From the NCBI GenBank assembly GCA_022606425.2, contig JAHDVF020001359.1, forward strand, positions 186,001-250,000: 64,000 nucleotides of DNA. The letters run 5' to 3'. The position numbers and the translations under genes are program-made. How positions within the stretch are numbered: position 1 is the first letter of the stretch; every line of letters starts with the position of its first letter. Shown piece after piece: positions 53,736 through 64,000 of the stretch. Source of the stretch: Lepidostoma basale. Taxonomy: Eukaryota; Arthropoda; Insecta; Trichoptera; Lepidostomatidae. The notes beneath the pieces are model-generated. The model did no database searches. It worked only from the letters and a program-made list of their open reading frames with translations, and was not told the origin of the DNA.

Positions 53736-56690
53736 TAATGTTGAAGTATCATAGTGTTTCGGGCAAAACAATGAACTATATAAAAATAAACATATTTAGT
53801 ATGCGTGCTGCGCCTGACGCAAAGATTTTGAGGTTGGTCTGGAATTAATTGGACCATCCATTGTAGAGAAAATGGTATGGTTATTGTAATATCATTTAAA
53901 TTGGTACTGACAAAATAGTTTAACCTTTCACGCGACTCAAATAAAACGGATGTGTTTTCTAAAAGGACAGTCATATTGTAAAATTAGGAGGATTATTAGA
54001 AAGTGTATTTCCGTTATAAGTTTCGTGAATTCTAATAACGCCTGAGCAGGAATGTCGGGGGCAATCGCGTGCAGACGATTAGTATTAATATAGGTATAGT
54101 CATATATTTAGGAGAGCTTCAACAAGGCTCGCGCCGAAGATAATTGAATGTGTATCGGGACATCGGGAGTAATTGTCAGGTGTCGGGGTCCTAGCGGGGT
54201 AAGGCTGGCAGCGGGAACGCCTGCACAGGCGATAGACCAATTTCTCGTAGAATTAAAAAAATACAAACGGCATTTATCACATTAAATGAAAAAGGGCAAA
54301 TATCCCATATTTTACAAAATACACCACATATGGGGAAAACTAAATGAATGCCGGTCATGCGATGGTCATATCAAAGTACGTTAGAATATGTTTAACAGTG
54401 ACACAAATTACAATAAAAGTGTACACTCAGGGGAAATAATCTTAGTAAGTTCTCAAACAATTGTGTAAAAGGGAAACGTATTGTAAATGAACCCCGGTAA
54501 CTACTAAACTGATTGATAATTAATAATTAGACTGGATTGTGGACATTTCATCCGACCCCTTCCAAAGTTAGGTCCAACAAATCATTTTTCAACGTCCGAA
54601 TATGTTTTGCCATCGTAGATTGTAGAGTTATTGTAAGTATAATTATATTGCATTCTCTGAAACAACGGTAGTATTTCAAATACATTGAACGCGTCAAACA
54701 CAAAAATAAAGTCATAAATCAGTAAGAATAAAATTCAGTTTGGGAACGGACGCAAAGTGTAAGTGTGTGTCTGGCATTGGTAATTACTCTGTGTATGCAA
54801 AAAAATGCCATTTGAAAGCTGGGCACATTCAGATAAAAAAGACTGCATCTATTATTCGTACATGACAAAACATGAGCGCCATAAATCACGGCGGCCATTG
54901 TGGCGCGCACCAGAGCCGGCGGTGCTGCGCTGCCTGGGTTGTAGACTCGCTTATTATTTCATTTCGTAAACAAATTCGTTCCTTCCCCGCTCAACTCCCA
55001 ACGCTTTTGGTTCATGCTAATTTACACTTATTTTACAACGACTCATCTCATATTATTAATAGAATATCGGGGAAATACGATAATAATATGAAAGATTTGT
55101 AGTAAGGGTAAACACTTCATTCCGTTTTCAACAATATAATTTATTGGAACGCTTTTACTAAGTCTTACATGGTGCGACGAATATTCTACAACTCGGTTAC
55201 TCGAGGTGGAATAAGCGTATTGCGCGTGAGGAATGTACGGAACACCGTAGGATAATATTTAGAATGATCATTTCTCATACAAAGTTCGAGCAAAGTGTGA
55301 TAGATAGATTTCAAGGTGATCATTGCGGAAAAAAATCTGGTGTGTACGTATAATGTCCCCGAGGAGGAAGAGAACGACTGGGTTCTTTGGAGGGGAGATT
55401 CAATATTCCGAAGTTCAATAGCGGGACTGTCACCATATTACAATATGTAGATTTCACTTCACACGCGCCCGAGATCGGGAAGGTGTGAAAAGAAACAGTT
55501 TCGTTAAAAAAATCGCAAACATATTAGAATGTCGCTAAAGTAAATACATATTCGTTTGTATCTAAAGTGTTTAACACTAAACAACGATAGTGTATAATGG
55601 AAGAAACGGTCGCGGATACTGTGGTAGTCGTACCTACTCACGACGAGAGATCGCATTGCAAGCCAACAATGGTGGTGAAGAGGCGATACATATTGAAGAC
55701 ACGACATTTACATACAAGTCGTGTTCCCAGGCCGCGGACTGACGGTTGCTGGATTTATGTACCGCCTTAGCAACGCCCGTTTAATCTGCGTCCAGTTGTG
55801 ATCCGATTTCCTGTCGAGATCGTAATATGCAGTCAAACCAAACATCGTTTACATATTGCCGGCAGGTCTATCGCAATTCCAGGCGGGAGAGCCAGCGACT
55901 CTCCTTCAAGGCGGAGACAGAGACGGATGCGAGGGGAAGCGCTTGAGGCACGGCGCCCGATGTTCTGCGTACTCTGAATACGGTGTCGGATAGTACGGCC
56001 ACCAAATACATTCATTTGATTTATTTAAACTTGCACGTGACAACGGAGGATCGTTTAGAGAATTGAAGAATTAGCGGGGAGCTTGGGGACACCTCACCCG
56101 CCATTATATCATACATTGAATAAGAAGTATTAATTACCAAGTTCAAATGAAGTTTCCTTTCTGGGGTAATCTCACTGACGGAGATGGATCGCTAATGGCG
56201 GGCGGAGAAGCAGCGTCATGTCCTCGGGCCGCGGATAATAAATGATTCCGTCCGGCCGGAGCCCCGCTGCAAGCGGCCGTAATCCGTCCCACGTGACGGT
56301 CCCCGTCTAACGACACGAGATGTGACAAATCCATCAGACCTCCGACTGAATGGGGCGAGGTCGCGCAAGCGGGAGGTTGCAGGCCTCTCTAAGGTGATGC
56401 TCATGCTCTTATAATAGTTTCGTTCGCAAAGGGTTACATTTTTTAAATCACTCGTAATATCGAATTTGCTTCTGGATATACCGTGAAATACGTGACATAT
56501 TTATAAACTTATGACATGTATCAGAAAATCATTGGTCACACTGAGAAGGTCCTACTCCAATTAAGTCCCGACAGGTCAACAGTTTCTCGCAAACAAGGAA
56601 GCGGATTTTACTATTAGATTTATATATACCACCTTTACTTTGTGATGTGAATTCATATTTAAATATATATTTAAAACCTCGGTTTATCGC
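53736..56690. other. intergenic stretch, nothing recognised
   Basis: Contains GC-rich islets at 55720-56000 and 56150-56400. Overlapping open frames there are on both strands and show no family resemblance. Confidence 0.4.
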
Positions 56691-56800
56691 GAAACTTAAG
56701 TTTTTATAAAAATCTTTGACGTTAAGATTTCAACATGTAGGAAGGATGACAATCATCCGAAACATGCCTCTCACAAAAAATTAATAAAGTGTTGAGAAGG
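56691..56800. repeat. family-C-like motif copy
   Basis: AACATGTAGGAAGGATGACA, ATCATCCGAAACATGCC, AAGTGTTGAGAAGG. Same plan as family C, highly diverged. Confidence 0.35.
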
Positions 56801-58069
56801 TTTATAGGAGCATTGTTTCCGCCAGGACGAGCGGTCGTTCCCTCATCCCACCTCGACCGGAACCGATTAGACGGACGGGAACGAGGGATTATAAATAAAC
56901 AAGAAAAGCTTCCGGGGAAGCACTGATTGACAGTCGCGAGCAGAGTTATAGGCAGAGGTTACTTTAGTGACATTTCATACAGAAAAATCGAGAATCCATG
57001 CCCCGCGAACAACAACAATGGACGTGGTTGATCGGCCTATATCGTCATGAAGGTGAATAATGTTGACGAGTTCACCAAACAAACTGATGAGGTTACACGC
57101 GGTATTAATTGTTACGTGACGATTTGTCTGCACATTAATAAAGATACAAGTCTCAAATAGAGTTATATGTACAATAAAAAAATAAAAAAACAAATATAAT
57201 TCCGAGGGACATTGTCCCTAACCAAATGTTGACACGAATATTCGAATGAAGAGTCGAGGTATCATAACAGTCCGACCACCTAGTAAAAAGTGATGAGCGG
57301 TTGTACGGACAGTGAAACGAATAAAATCAGAAGATGATTAAGTGGCACGGAAATTTGACGTCGATTGTTCCCACAAAGACGGGACTCGCGTGAGCATGAT
57401 GAGCGTTATAATTGATTATCCCGCGAGGAGCGTGCCTGACGAGGACACGATCCGAGGACCCATTCTCGAGTTTCTACTGTAAAACTGTATCGCATTAATC
57501 GCCGTATTTCTACGGCCGCGGCGTACGTATACTGTAGCGTAAGAGGAGTCCTTCATTAAATGTAACCGGTAGAATTTCAAGAATAGACGATACGAACCGA
57601 GTGGGTGATGGATGGTGATGAGTTGTCCTCTCGCGGGGAGAAAAGCGGCCAGGTATTCGGGAGCCCGTATCGAATTAGGCCGGCTACCGTTCGATATGGA
57701 GATGCCGCATGCCATGCCGCCGGCACACAACGGGAGGAAATTATTAACGGACACAAAAAATATATTCGCGTCCTCAGGGACGTGTGCGTGTGTCCGTGAA
57801 TCGATAAACAGAAATGTTTTTATACCGATTAGCGACTATTTTCAAATATTAGAAGTTTGCAAAGTATTTGTTTCCTGAACATGTTAAACGTCATATTAAA
57901 TTAATAATACGAGTGAAAACGCCATTTTTCCTAGGAGTAATTTAGAAACCCAATTCACTGCCATAAAATGATATATATTGTTTAATAAAACTTCAAGAAA
58001 ACGTAAGTTATTCTCAATAGATAAAACAAAATCAGAGAAATTAAAACTTTAAATTCTTGGTTCTTTAAA
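56801..58069. other. intergenic stretch with a family-B scrap
   Basis: 57905-58025 has ATACGAGTGAAAACGCCATT and ATAAAACTTCAAGAAAACG, a decayed family-B element. No gene. Confidence 0.4.
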
Positions 58070-58185
58070 CAGGGTTTTGTGATGTCCCGTGGTTGTTCAA
58101 TCTATACATAACAAGGACACGTCTATGAAAGAACTAGGAGATATAAACGCTACGCTGGTATCAAGATGAACGACATGTCAGACAA
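58070..58185 (+). mobile_element. RTE-like LINE scrap (RT motif B region)
   Basis: GTGATGTCCCGTGGTTGTTC, AATCTATACATAACAAGGAC and ATGAAAGAACTAGGAGATAT parallel the CVMSPWLFNLYMDKCMKELK codons of the long LINE. It is the only fragment here not sharing the 3' end. Small deletions and shifts. Confidence 0.65.
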
Positions 58186-58422
58186 GAAAAAACGACGTAA
58201 CGATCCGCGTGACGAGTAATTACGAAATCAAAATACGGCGAGTACAGACCCCGTGAGCAATACAATAAGGAATTCAAGTCGTCTCCCATCGATTTATTGA
58301 ACAAGGTGTGCACAGCGCCACCCTCGGCCGAACGTTAGTGTTCACACACTATAAAAATACACGTTAGAACACCGGATACAAATTTGTAAAAATAATTAAC
58401 ACAGACGATTAATATTTTTAAA

Positions 58423-59459
58423 CTAACTAACTAACTAACTAACCATCACGCCGTCTCCCCGAAGGAGTAGGCAGAAAGAATGGACTGCCACACCTTTCTT
58501 TCCTGACATATTTCTCTCGCTTCCTCAACATTCATACATCGTGTCATGCACGCGCGTCGATTTCTCTGACTCCTCACATGGCCGACATTCAATATTTGAT
58601 TTATTTGATCGTGCCACGTTTTCCTTGGTCTTCCTCTATTTCTGGTACCATTTACATCATTAACATATAATTTTTTTACCATTCTTTCTTCATTCATTCT
58701 TTCCATATGTCCAAACCATCTTAATGATCCTTTCATTATTTTGTTCATGACACCATCATTCGCACCGCATTCACTTCTTATATTTTCATTCGACACTCTA
58801 TCATACACAGAGTATCCACACATTCGTCTAAGAGATCTCATTTCTACTGCATTTATTCTACTTTCATCCTTCTTTTGCCAGTTCCATGCTTCGCTTCCAT
58901 ACATAAGGGTCGGTAGAAGAACACCATTGTGCACTGCCATTCTAGCTTTTTTGGATAGGTTTTTGTTTGCGATGACAACTTTAAGTGCACCATTCACTTT
59001 GTTGCCTGCCCCAACCCTTCTTTCAATATCCCTCTCCACTCTCCCATCTCTTGTAAACATACTACCTAAATACACAAACTCAACTACTTGCTCCAAGTTT
59101 TCACCATTCACGCTAATGTTGCAGACTGTCGTGGTTTCTTCCTTTTCAAAAATCATTACCTTGGACTTATTAACATTCATCATCAGATCATTTCGCATGC
59201 ATACCTCATACATACAATTCACCAGGACTTGTAGTTCATGCTCGTTGTCAGCAAGTAGGACAGCGTCATCCGCATACAAGAGACAGCTTACTGACACTCC
59301 GCTCATTTTGGCACCTACATCCAACCCTTTCAGCTCTCTCATACAATTGTCCATATACAGATTAAATAACCACGGGGACATTACGCAACCTTGTTTGACA
59401 CCTTTATTGATATCAAACCAGGCTGTAAGATCTCCATTTACTCTGACACTAGCAGTGCT
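58423..59459 (-). mobile_element. RTE-like LINE, 5'-truncated, 340-codon open frame
   Basis: Minus-strand frame open from 59474 to the stop at 58446. It begins within RT motif region STASVRVNGD and includes KGVKQGCVMSPWLFNLYMDN (motif B), LLYADDAVLLAD (YADD, motif C), then the LMYGSEAWNWQKKDESRINA and RNRGRPRKTWHDQINQIL C-terminus, ending FGETA and a (TTAG)n tail. RT fingers and motif A are missing, so it cannot be active. The frame is uninterrupted, hence recent. The flanks give no obvious target duplication. Confidence 0.93.
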
Positions 59460-61750
59460 TTCTGTAATAGGCATAAAAATCCTATCGTGAATTATACAAG
59501 AATTTTAAGATCAAATTATCCCACATTTAGTAATACTAAAATAAAAATCGGATTCTAGTAGGATGAGTTACGGCATTACGGTAATTCGAAATGACAATAC
59601 CATATCTGGTAACGGCTCAAAATTAGCATCGTATCACGAGTAAAGGCAGAATGAAGTGTTGCGGACTCGACAGAGTTACGATGTATTGTATAATGTACGA
59701 GGCACAGCGTTTGGTGCTTAAGTAGCCAATAGACGGCGGGTGATTTATGGCGGCCGGGCCTGCAGCGCTGGCACCCGGGGCGGACTTGCGCAACCACGCG
59801 AAGATTAGCCGAGCTGAAATATTGGAAAATATTCAAAACTGGACGGAGATTGATGGCCGGCGAAACGGATTCGAGAAGCGGCGAAGAGTTTGAAGCTTAC
59901 TATCTCCAAACTTCATAAGTATCGCCATAATTGAACGAAATGTTAATTGGTGGGAGATATGAAATAACTTTCACCGTGGAATTAATTTGAAAAGTGGAAC
60001 TAACTCTGGTTTTTCCATCGTGATATTACGCGTTTCCATATAATGATGTGGAGCCATGGATTAGTGGCGCGGAGCGCGACCTCGAAACGGTCCGAGCCGA
60101 GGGTAGTTGGTAGTCGAAGTCAAACACCTCCGCTACTTAATGTTGCCAACACAAAATGCTACAAATAGCTATTGAAGACATGTCCGTAATGTGGAAAACT
60201 AGTTCTAATACGAGGAACTACAAGTGCACATGGATATCGCTAATTACGCAACCATTTATGTTCTTACCCATATTAGTTGCACAGACATCTGATATTAGTC
60301 CCCTCCCTCATTGCTGCGGTCATATTCTCTGCAATTTCGACGAGACAGGTTTTTCGTAACCAATTACTTAAGATTAATCAGGGGATATTTTGAGAACTAA
60401 GCCGCGTCGAAGGGTGTGGGTATCATTGTTCCCAACAGATATCTCCAACAATGCCACTATAGATTGTTCTTTCTGCCAGCCGCAAGAACCAACCTGCCTC
60501 AAATGATGCCGGCGGGTAGAACAATCAGTCTGCTGAACATTATCACCTCGGAGATCGACATATTTCATATTGGTGAAAGTGCGTTCAGAAGATTAATACT
60601 CTTGACTTTCGAGAATATCTTGTCTTTCTAAAGTAGAACCATCTCTCATGGGTTCCTGGTATTTTACCTTTTCTCAAATATTTGTCATAAACTATAAATA
60701 TGTTTTTAATGACATTTGAGTAAAAAACCTTGATTTGATTTGATAAACACTGCACTGTGCTATCGTCAACGGTCGTGACGCTAGGGTACTTACTCATAGA
60801 AGCAGCTGAACACAACATTCAATGTTGAAAAATACCAACAAATTCCAAACGCTTTTTTATAGGGCAAGATTTTTATGTTTACATTTTGATTAATAACTTT
60901 TGTAGTTGGTTAGTTTAAAAATAATCACCGACAGTTATCTCGGAGCTGCACTTAATCTTATGAAGAATGATTCGGCGGCTGGTTTTTATTAGACTTTGCA
61001 ATTGAGCTCATGTTTATGCATAGAGCTGGAGCTAAATCTTGGAGGAATGCACAGTCCGGCCACCGGCCACCGCGGGTCACAGCAGGTCAGCCGCGCACTT
61101 CCCAGGGCTCGCCGGTAACAAGCACCATCGTCGACTCTGAATACCAGGCCACCTCTGGTATTAATAAGTGCGAACATCGTGGGGGATAATCGATTGGAAG
61201 GCGATAGAGTTACGTTCAACACAGCCTACACGCGATAGAGACGGACGTGACACACGGCGCGCCGCGCTTATGTCCCGCGATACGAGTACATCCTATCCCC
61301 ACACACTATCCCCGCGCGGACCATCTTTTTAGCATTGTGAGAATGACGGTGATCACCGAAAACTTAAAGGGATACGTGGAGGCAGAATTCGAAAATTCAG
61401 AGACGAAGATCCACATATCCGTCCAAGAAACAGAAATTACAGAATTGAAGAAGAATACACCAGTCTACTGTGCACGAGGGGGTGGCGGGTGGGGGCGGCT
61501 AGGGCCAGAGTGTTCCGCGCTGTGCCGATATTAACCTGCGGCGCGGCGCAGGCCATGCGGGCGCTGCAAACACTCGTGTCATTAAATAAGCATAAACGAA
61601 ATAAACATAATAAACCTTCCAATATATCGAAAGACAAAGTAAAGTAAGGGCCTCGAGTGTCGTGTCGCCCTGGGGTCAATGTTTATACTATTAACTATTG
61701 TACCGGCGTGAAAGGTGTCGGATATCAAGTATTCGCGAAATTTGTATATT
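59460..61750. other. intergenic stretch, nothing firm
   Basis: GC-richer at 59730-59880, 60050-60110 and 61020-61320. A plus-strand frame at 61343-61534 (MTVITENLKGYVEAEFENSE...) is of unclear status. Confidence 0.4.
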
Positions 61751-61761
61751 TTAATCTTTAA

Positions 61762-63522
61762 AATGGTTGTGCGAAAGCAATTTTGAGTTGTGAGGGAAGA
61801 ATGATTACTGATTTTGACAGTATACAAGGAAGATGGATGGAATACTTTAAAGATGTATATGGCAGTGAAATGACTGAGAGTTCAATGAGAAGGAGCGTTA
61901 CAAATGTGAGTTGTACGAATAGCGAAAGAGATATGACAGAAATAAGTTTGAACGAAATAGTAAAATCTGTAAGCTGTATGAAAGGTGGAAAAGCTGTTGG
62001 TTATGATTGTGTCGCTTTGGAGTTTATTAAAAACGGTGGGCCGGTTGTTGCAGCGTGGTTATACAGACTCTTTAACCAGTGTTTAGAGGAAGGATATACG
62101 CCACTCGACTGGAGGAGGGCTGTTATCATGCCTCTATATAAGGGAAAGGGGTCTCGTATGGACTGCGGAAATCACCGGGCAATAAGTCTGTTAAGCGCCG
62201 TTGGTAAACTCTACGGCCGAATTTTAATAGAAAGAGTAAAAAAGACGACGACTGAAAGAGTATGGGATGTTCAAGGCGCTTTTATGACCGGAAGAGGATG
62301 TATGGATCAGATTTTTGCACTTCGAACGCTTGCGGAGAAGTTTATGGCCAAAAACCGTAAGCTTTTCTGTGCGTTTGTCGATTTGCAAAAAGCCTATGAT
62401 CGAGTGAACAGAGATAAACTGTGGTCAATCTTGTCCGAATACGGAGTGAGCACAAAACTGATACGGGCGGTTGCTTCTCTCTACGAAGGGAGCACTGCCA
62501 GTGTTAGGGTAAATGGAGACATCACGCCTTGGTTTGATATCACGAAGGGTGTTAAGCAGGGCTGCGTGATGTCTCCATGGTTGTTCAATCTGTATATGGA
62601 CAAGTGTATGAAAGAACTTAAAGGTATAAATGCTGGTGCTAAGATGAGTGATTTATCTGTAAACTGTCTGCTTTACGCGGACGATGCCGTTCTCGTTGCG
62701 GATAGTGCGGACGAATTACAAATCTTGGTGTCGAGAATGAATGAGGTATGCAAGTCAAATGATTTAATGATGAATGTCGGAAAGTCAAAGGTGATGGTTT
62801 TCGAAAGGGAAGAGCAAATGACAGTTTGTAATATAAGTGTGAACGAAGAGAACTTGGAACAGGTGAGGGAATTTGTGTATTTAGGTAGTATGTTCACAGC
62901 AGATGCCCGAACGGATAGTGACGTCGAAAGAAGGGTTGGTGCGGGTAACAAAGTGAATGGAGCTTTAAAAATAGTTATTGGAAACAAGAATTTATCAATG
63001 AAAGCGAAAACGGCCGTTCATAATGGAGTTCTGGTCCCAAACTTAATGTATGGAAGCGAAGCATGGAACTGGCAAAAGAAGGATGAGAGTAGAATAAATG
63101 CGGTAGAGATGAGGTCCCTAAGACGTATGTGTGGTAGAACGATATACGACAGAATCTCAAATGCTGATATAAGAAAGGAATGTAGAGCGGAAGAAGGTAT
63201 AATGAACAAAATTATGAAAGGATCGCTGCGTTGGTTCGGACATATGGAACGCATGGATGGAGAAAGAATGGTTAAGAAAGTATACGTTAATGATGTAAAT
63301 GGGGTACGAAGTCGAGGCAGACCGAGGAAAACATGGCATGACCAAATTAATCAAATTTTAAAGGTTGGTCATGTTAGAAGTCGGAGGAATCGACGTGCGT
63401 GTATGACTCGTTGTATGAATGTGGAGGAAGCTAGAGAGGTTTGCCAGGATAGAGTAGTGTGGCGGTCCATTCTCTCTGCCTACCCCTGCGGGGAAACGGC
63501 GTGATGGTTTTTGTTTTGTTTG
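61762..63522 (+). mobile_element. RTE-like LINE, 1.76-kb 5'-truncated copy with 11-bp target duplication
   Basis: TTAATCTTTAA stands at 61751-61761 and again at 63523-63533, so the insertion boundaries are exact. The element begins inside its ORF (open from its first base) and ends after the stop in GGTTTTTGTTTTGTTTG, a T/G-rich tail. No endonuclease domain is present: RTE ORFs normally start with one, so about half the ORF was lost on insertion. The remaining frame is fully open, marking a young copy. Confidence 0.95.
61783..63504 (+). CDS. LINE reverse transcriptase ORF, lacking its endonuclease half
   Basis: 573 codons counted from a TTG; the first in-frame ATG is at 61801, and translation of the intact parent would begin upstream of the truncation. 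RT signatures in order: GKAVGYDCVALEFIKNG (about 69-85), RRAVIMPLYKGKGSR (111-125), GAFMTGRGCMDQIFALRT (155-172), CAFVDLQKAYDRVN (196-209, motif A aspartate), KGVKQGCVMSPWLFNLYMD (255-273, motif B), LLYADDAVLVAD (296-307, YADD motif C). Then comes the thumb and a C-terminal region LMYGSEAWNW ... LRWFGHMERMD ... GRPRKTWHDQI ... RACMTRCMNVEEA. No RNase H. YADD is intact, but without its start and endonuclease this copy cannot retrotranspose on its own. Confidence 0.93.
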   Translation: MSCEGRMITDFDSIQGRWMEYFKDVYGSEMTESSMRRSVTNVSCTNSERDMTEISLNEIVKSVSCMKGGKAVGYDCVALEFIKNGGPVVAAWLYRLFNQCLEEGYTPLDWRRAVIMPLYKGKGSRMDCGNHRAISLLSAVGKLYGRILIERVKKTTTERVWDVQGAFMTGRGCMDQIFALRTLAEKFMAKNRKLFCAFVDLQKAYDRVNRDKLWSILSEYGVSTKLIRAVASLYEGSTASVRVNGDITPWFDITKGVKQGCVMSPWLFNLYMDKCMKELKGINAGAKMSDLSVNCLLYADDAVLVADSADELQILVSRMNEVCKSNDLMMNVGKSKVMVFEREEQMTVCNISVNEENLEQVREFVYLGSMFTADARTDSDVERRVGAGNKVNGALKIVIGNKNLSMKAKTAVHNGVLVPNLMYGSEAWNWQKKDESRINAVEMRSLRRMCGRTIYDRISNADIRKECRAEEGIMNKIMKGSLRWFGHMERMDGERMVKKVYVNDVNGVRSRGRPRKTWHDQINQILKVGHVRSRRNRRACMTRCMNVEEAREVCQDRVVWRSILSAYPCGETA

Positions 63523-63533
63523 TTAATCTTTAA

Positions 63534-64000
63534 TCGTTTTATTGGCCGTAAGATACACCTCGCGATATCTGAATTGGTGACATACTGAGATAATTTACTC
63601 GTAGATGTGGGATTTTAAATAAGGAAATTAATAGAAAAAGAGCGGCCACCGTCTACCAAATAAAAATCTAAATAACAATTACAAACAAACTAGTTTGTTT
63701 AATGGCAATATGACGCTAGAAGATGGGTAATATATCATACAAAAGAACTTACTTATCAATCTACCAATCAAAACTCGAATATGTATATAATACCAAAACA
63801 ACGGAATACGTGTTATATTCACCAAAGAGGACACAACGGTATTATCCAAGAAGTATATCTTAATCGAGAAATGCAGAGTACGTGCAATTTATCTCAGAAT
63901 GTCTCCCGAGACATCTGCTGCACTGGAGAGTAATAACAACAGATTAATCGAGAACATTTTTAGAGATCTTCCATAGCAGCTAGCAATCACCCGGGCCGAA
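63534..64000. other. AT-rich sequence, nothing recognised
   Basis: No gene-like signal up to the window edge. Confidence 0.4.

Noticed and set aside
55833..56404. Overlapping open frames in a GC-rich stretch
   Set aside because: Frames on both strands with no family resemblance, as expected by chance in GC-rich DNA.
58741..59490. 249-codon plus-strand frame
   Set aside because: Antisense of the LINE reverse transcriptase; the minus-strand frame has YADD and other RT motifs.
1..64000. CRISPR array, prokaryotic operon or prophage
   Set aside because: No regularly spaced repeats with unique spacers, no Shine-Dalgarno-led gene runs; splice sites and pol III genes show a eukaryotic genome.

Overview
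The window looks like AT-rich, repeat-laden nuclear DNA from an insect, most likely a lepidopteran (moderate confidence). The reasons are a split gene with GT-AG introns whose product matches the insect Derailed/RYK receptor family, five well-formed eukaryotic tRNA genes with pol III T-tracts, tRNA-derived SINEs, and many non-LTR retrotransposon fragments of RTE-, CR1/L2- and R1-like type. Nothing prokaryotic or viral was seen.

One host protein-coding gene is well supported: a Derailed/RYK-type Wnt receptor on the minus strand, from about 46682 (putative start) to 26416 (stop). Six exons join with consistent splice phases into a 548-residue model: signal-like exon (46637-46682), WIF exon (35677-35804), WIF/transmembrane/juxtamembrane exon (30652-31286), and three kinase exons (27433-27861, 26699-26995, 26416-26527). 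The exons are GC-rich in an AT-rich background. The kinase keeps the catalytic-loop HRD motif but has DNA in place of DFG, as in RYK receptors. The first exon is the weakest part: a strand that normally opens the WIF domain is missing from the model.

Left third (1-24700): gene-poor, with three tRNA-Glu(UUC) genes, two identical tRNA-Ser(AGA) genes, a 5S rRNA pseudogene, SINE copies, several LINE fragments, families of foldback elements, a roughly 1.05-kb pogo-like DNA transposon with TA target duplication (21733-22777), and a 260-bp MITE (23091-23350). Middle (24700-46700): the receptor gene, its probable 3' UTR and its introns; the introns hold LINE fragments, foldbacks and GC-rich islets. 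Right part (46700-64000): the upstream region, containing a decayed Tc1/mariner-like transposon (47770-49228), long stretches with no recognisable gene, and two large RTE-like copies (58423-59459 minus; 61762-63522 plus, flanked by an 11-bp target duplication).

The repeats are not random debris. At least eight copies of one RTE-like family, all sharing the same 3' end and truncated at different 5' points, can be ordered, three with readable target-site duplications. Several foldback families share a CGAAACATGTC motif that resembles part of a hammerhead ribozyme. The 8-mer TACTCGTA/TACGAGTA is strongly over-represented across the whole window.
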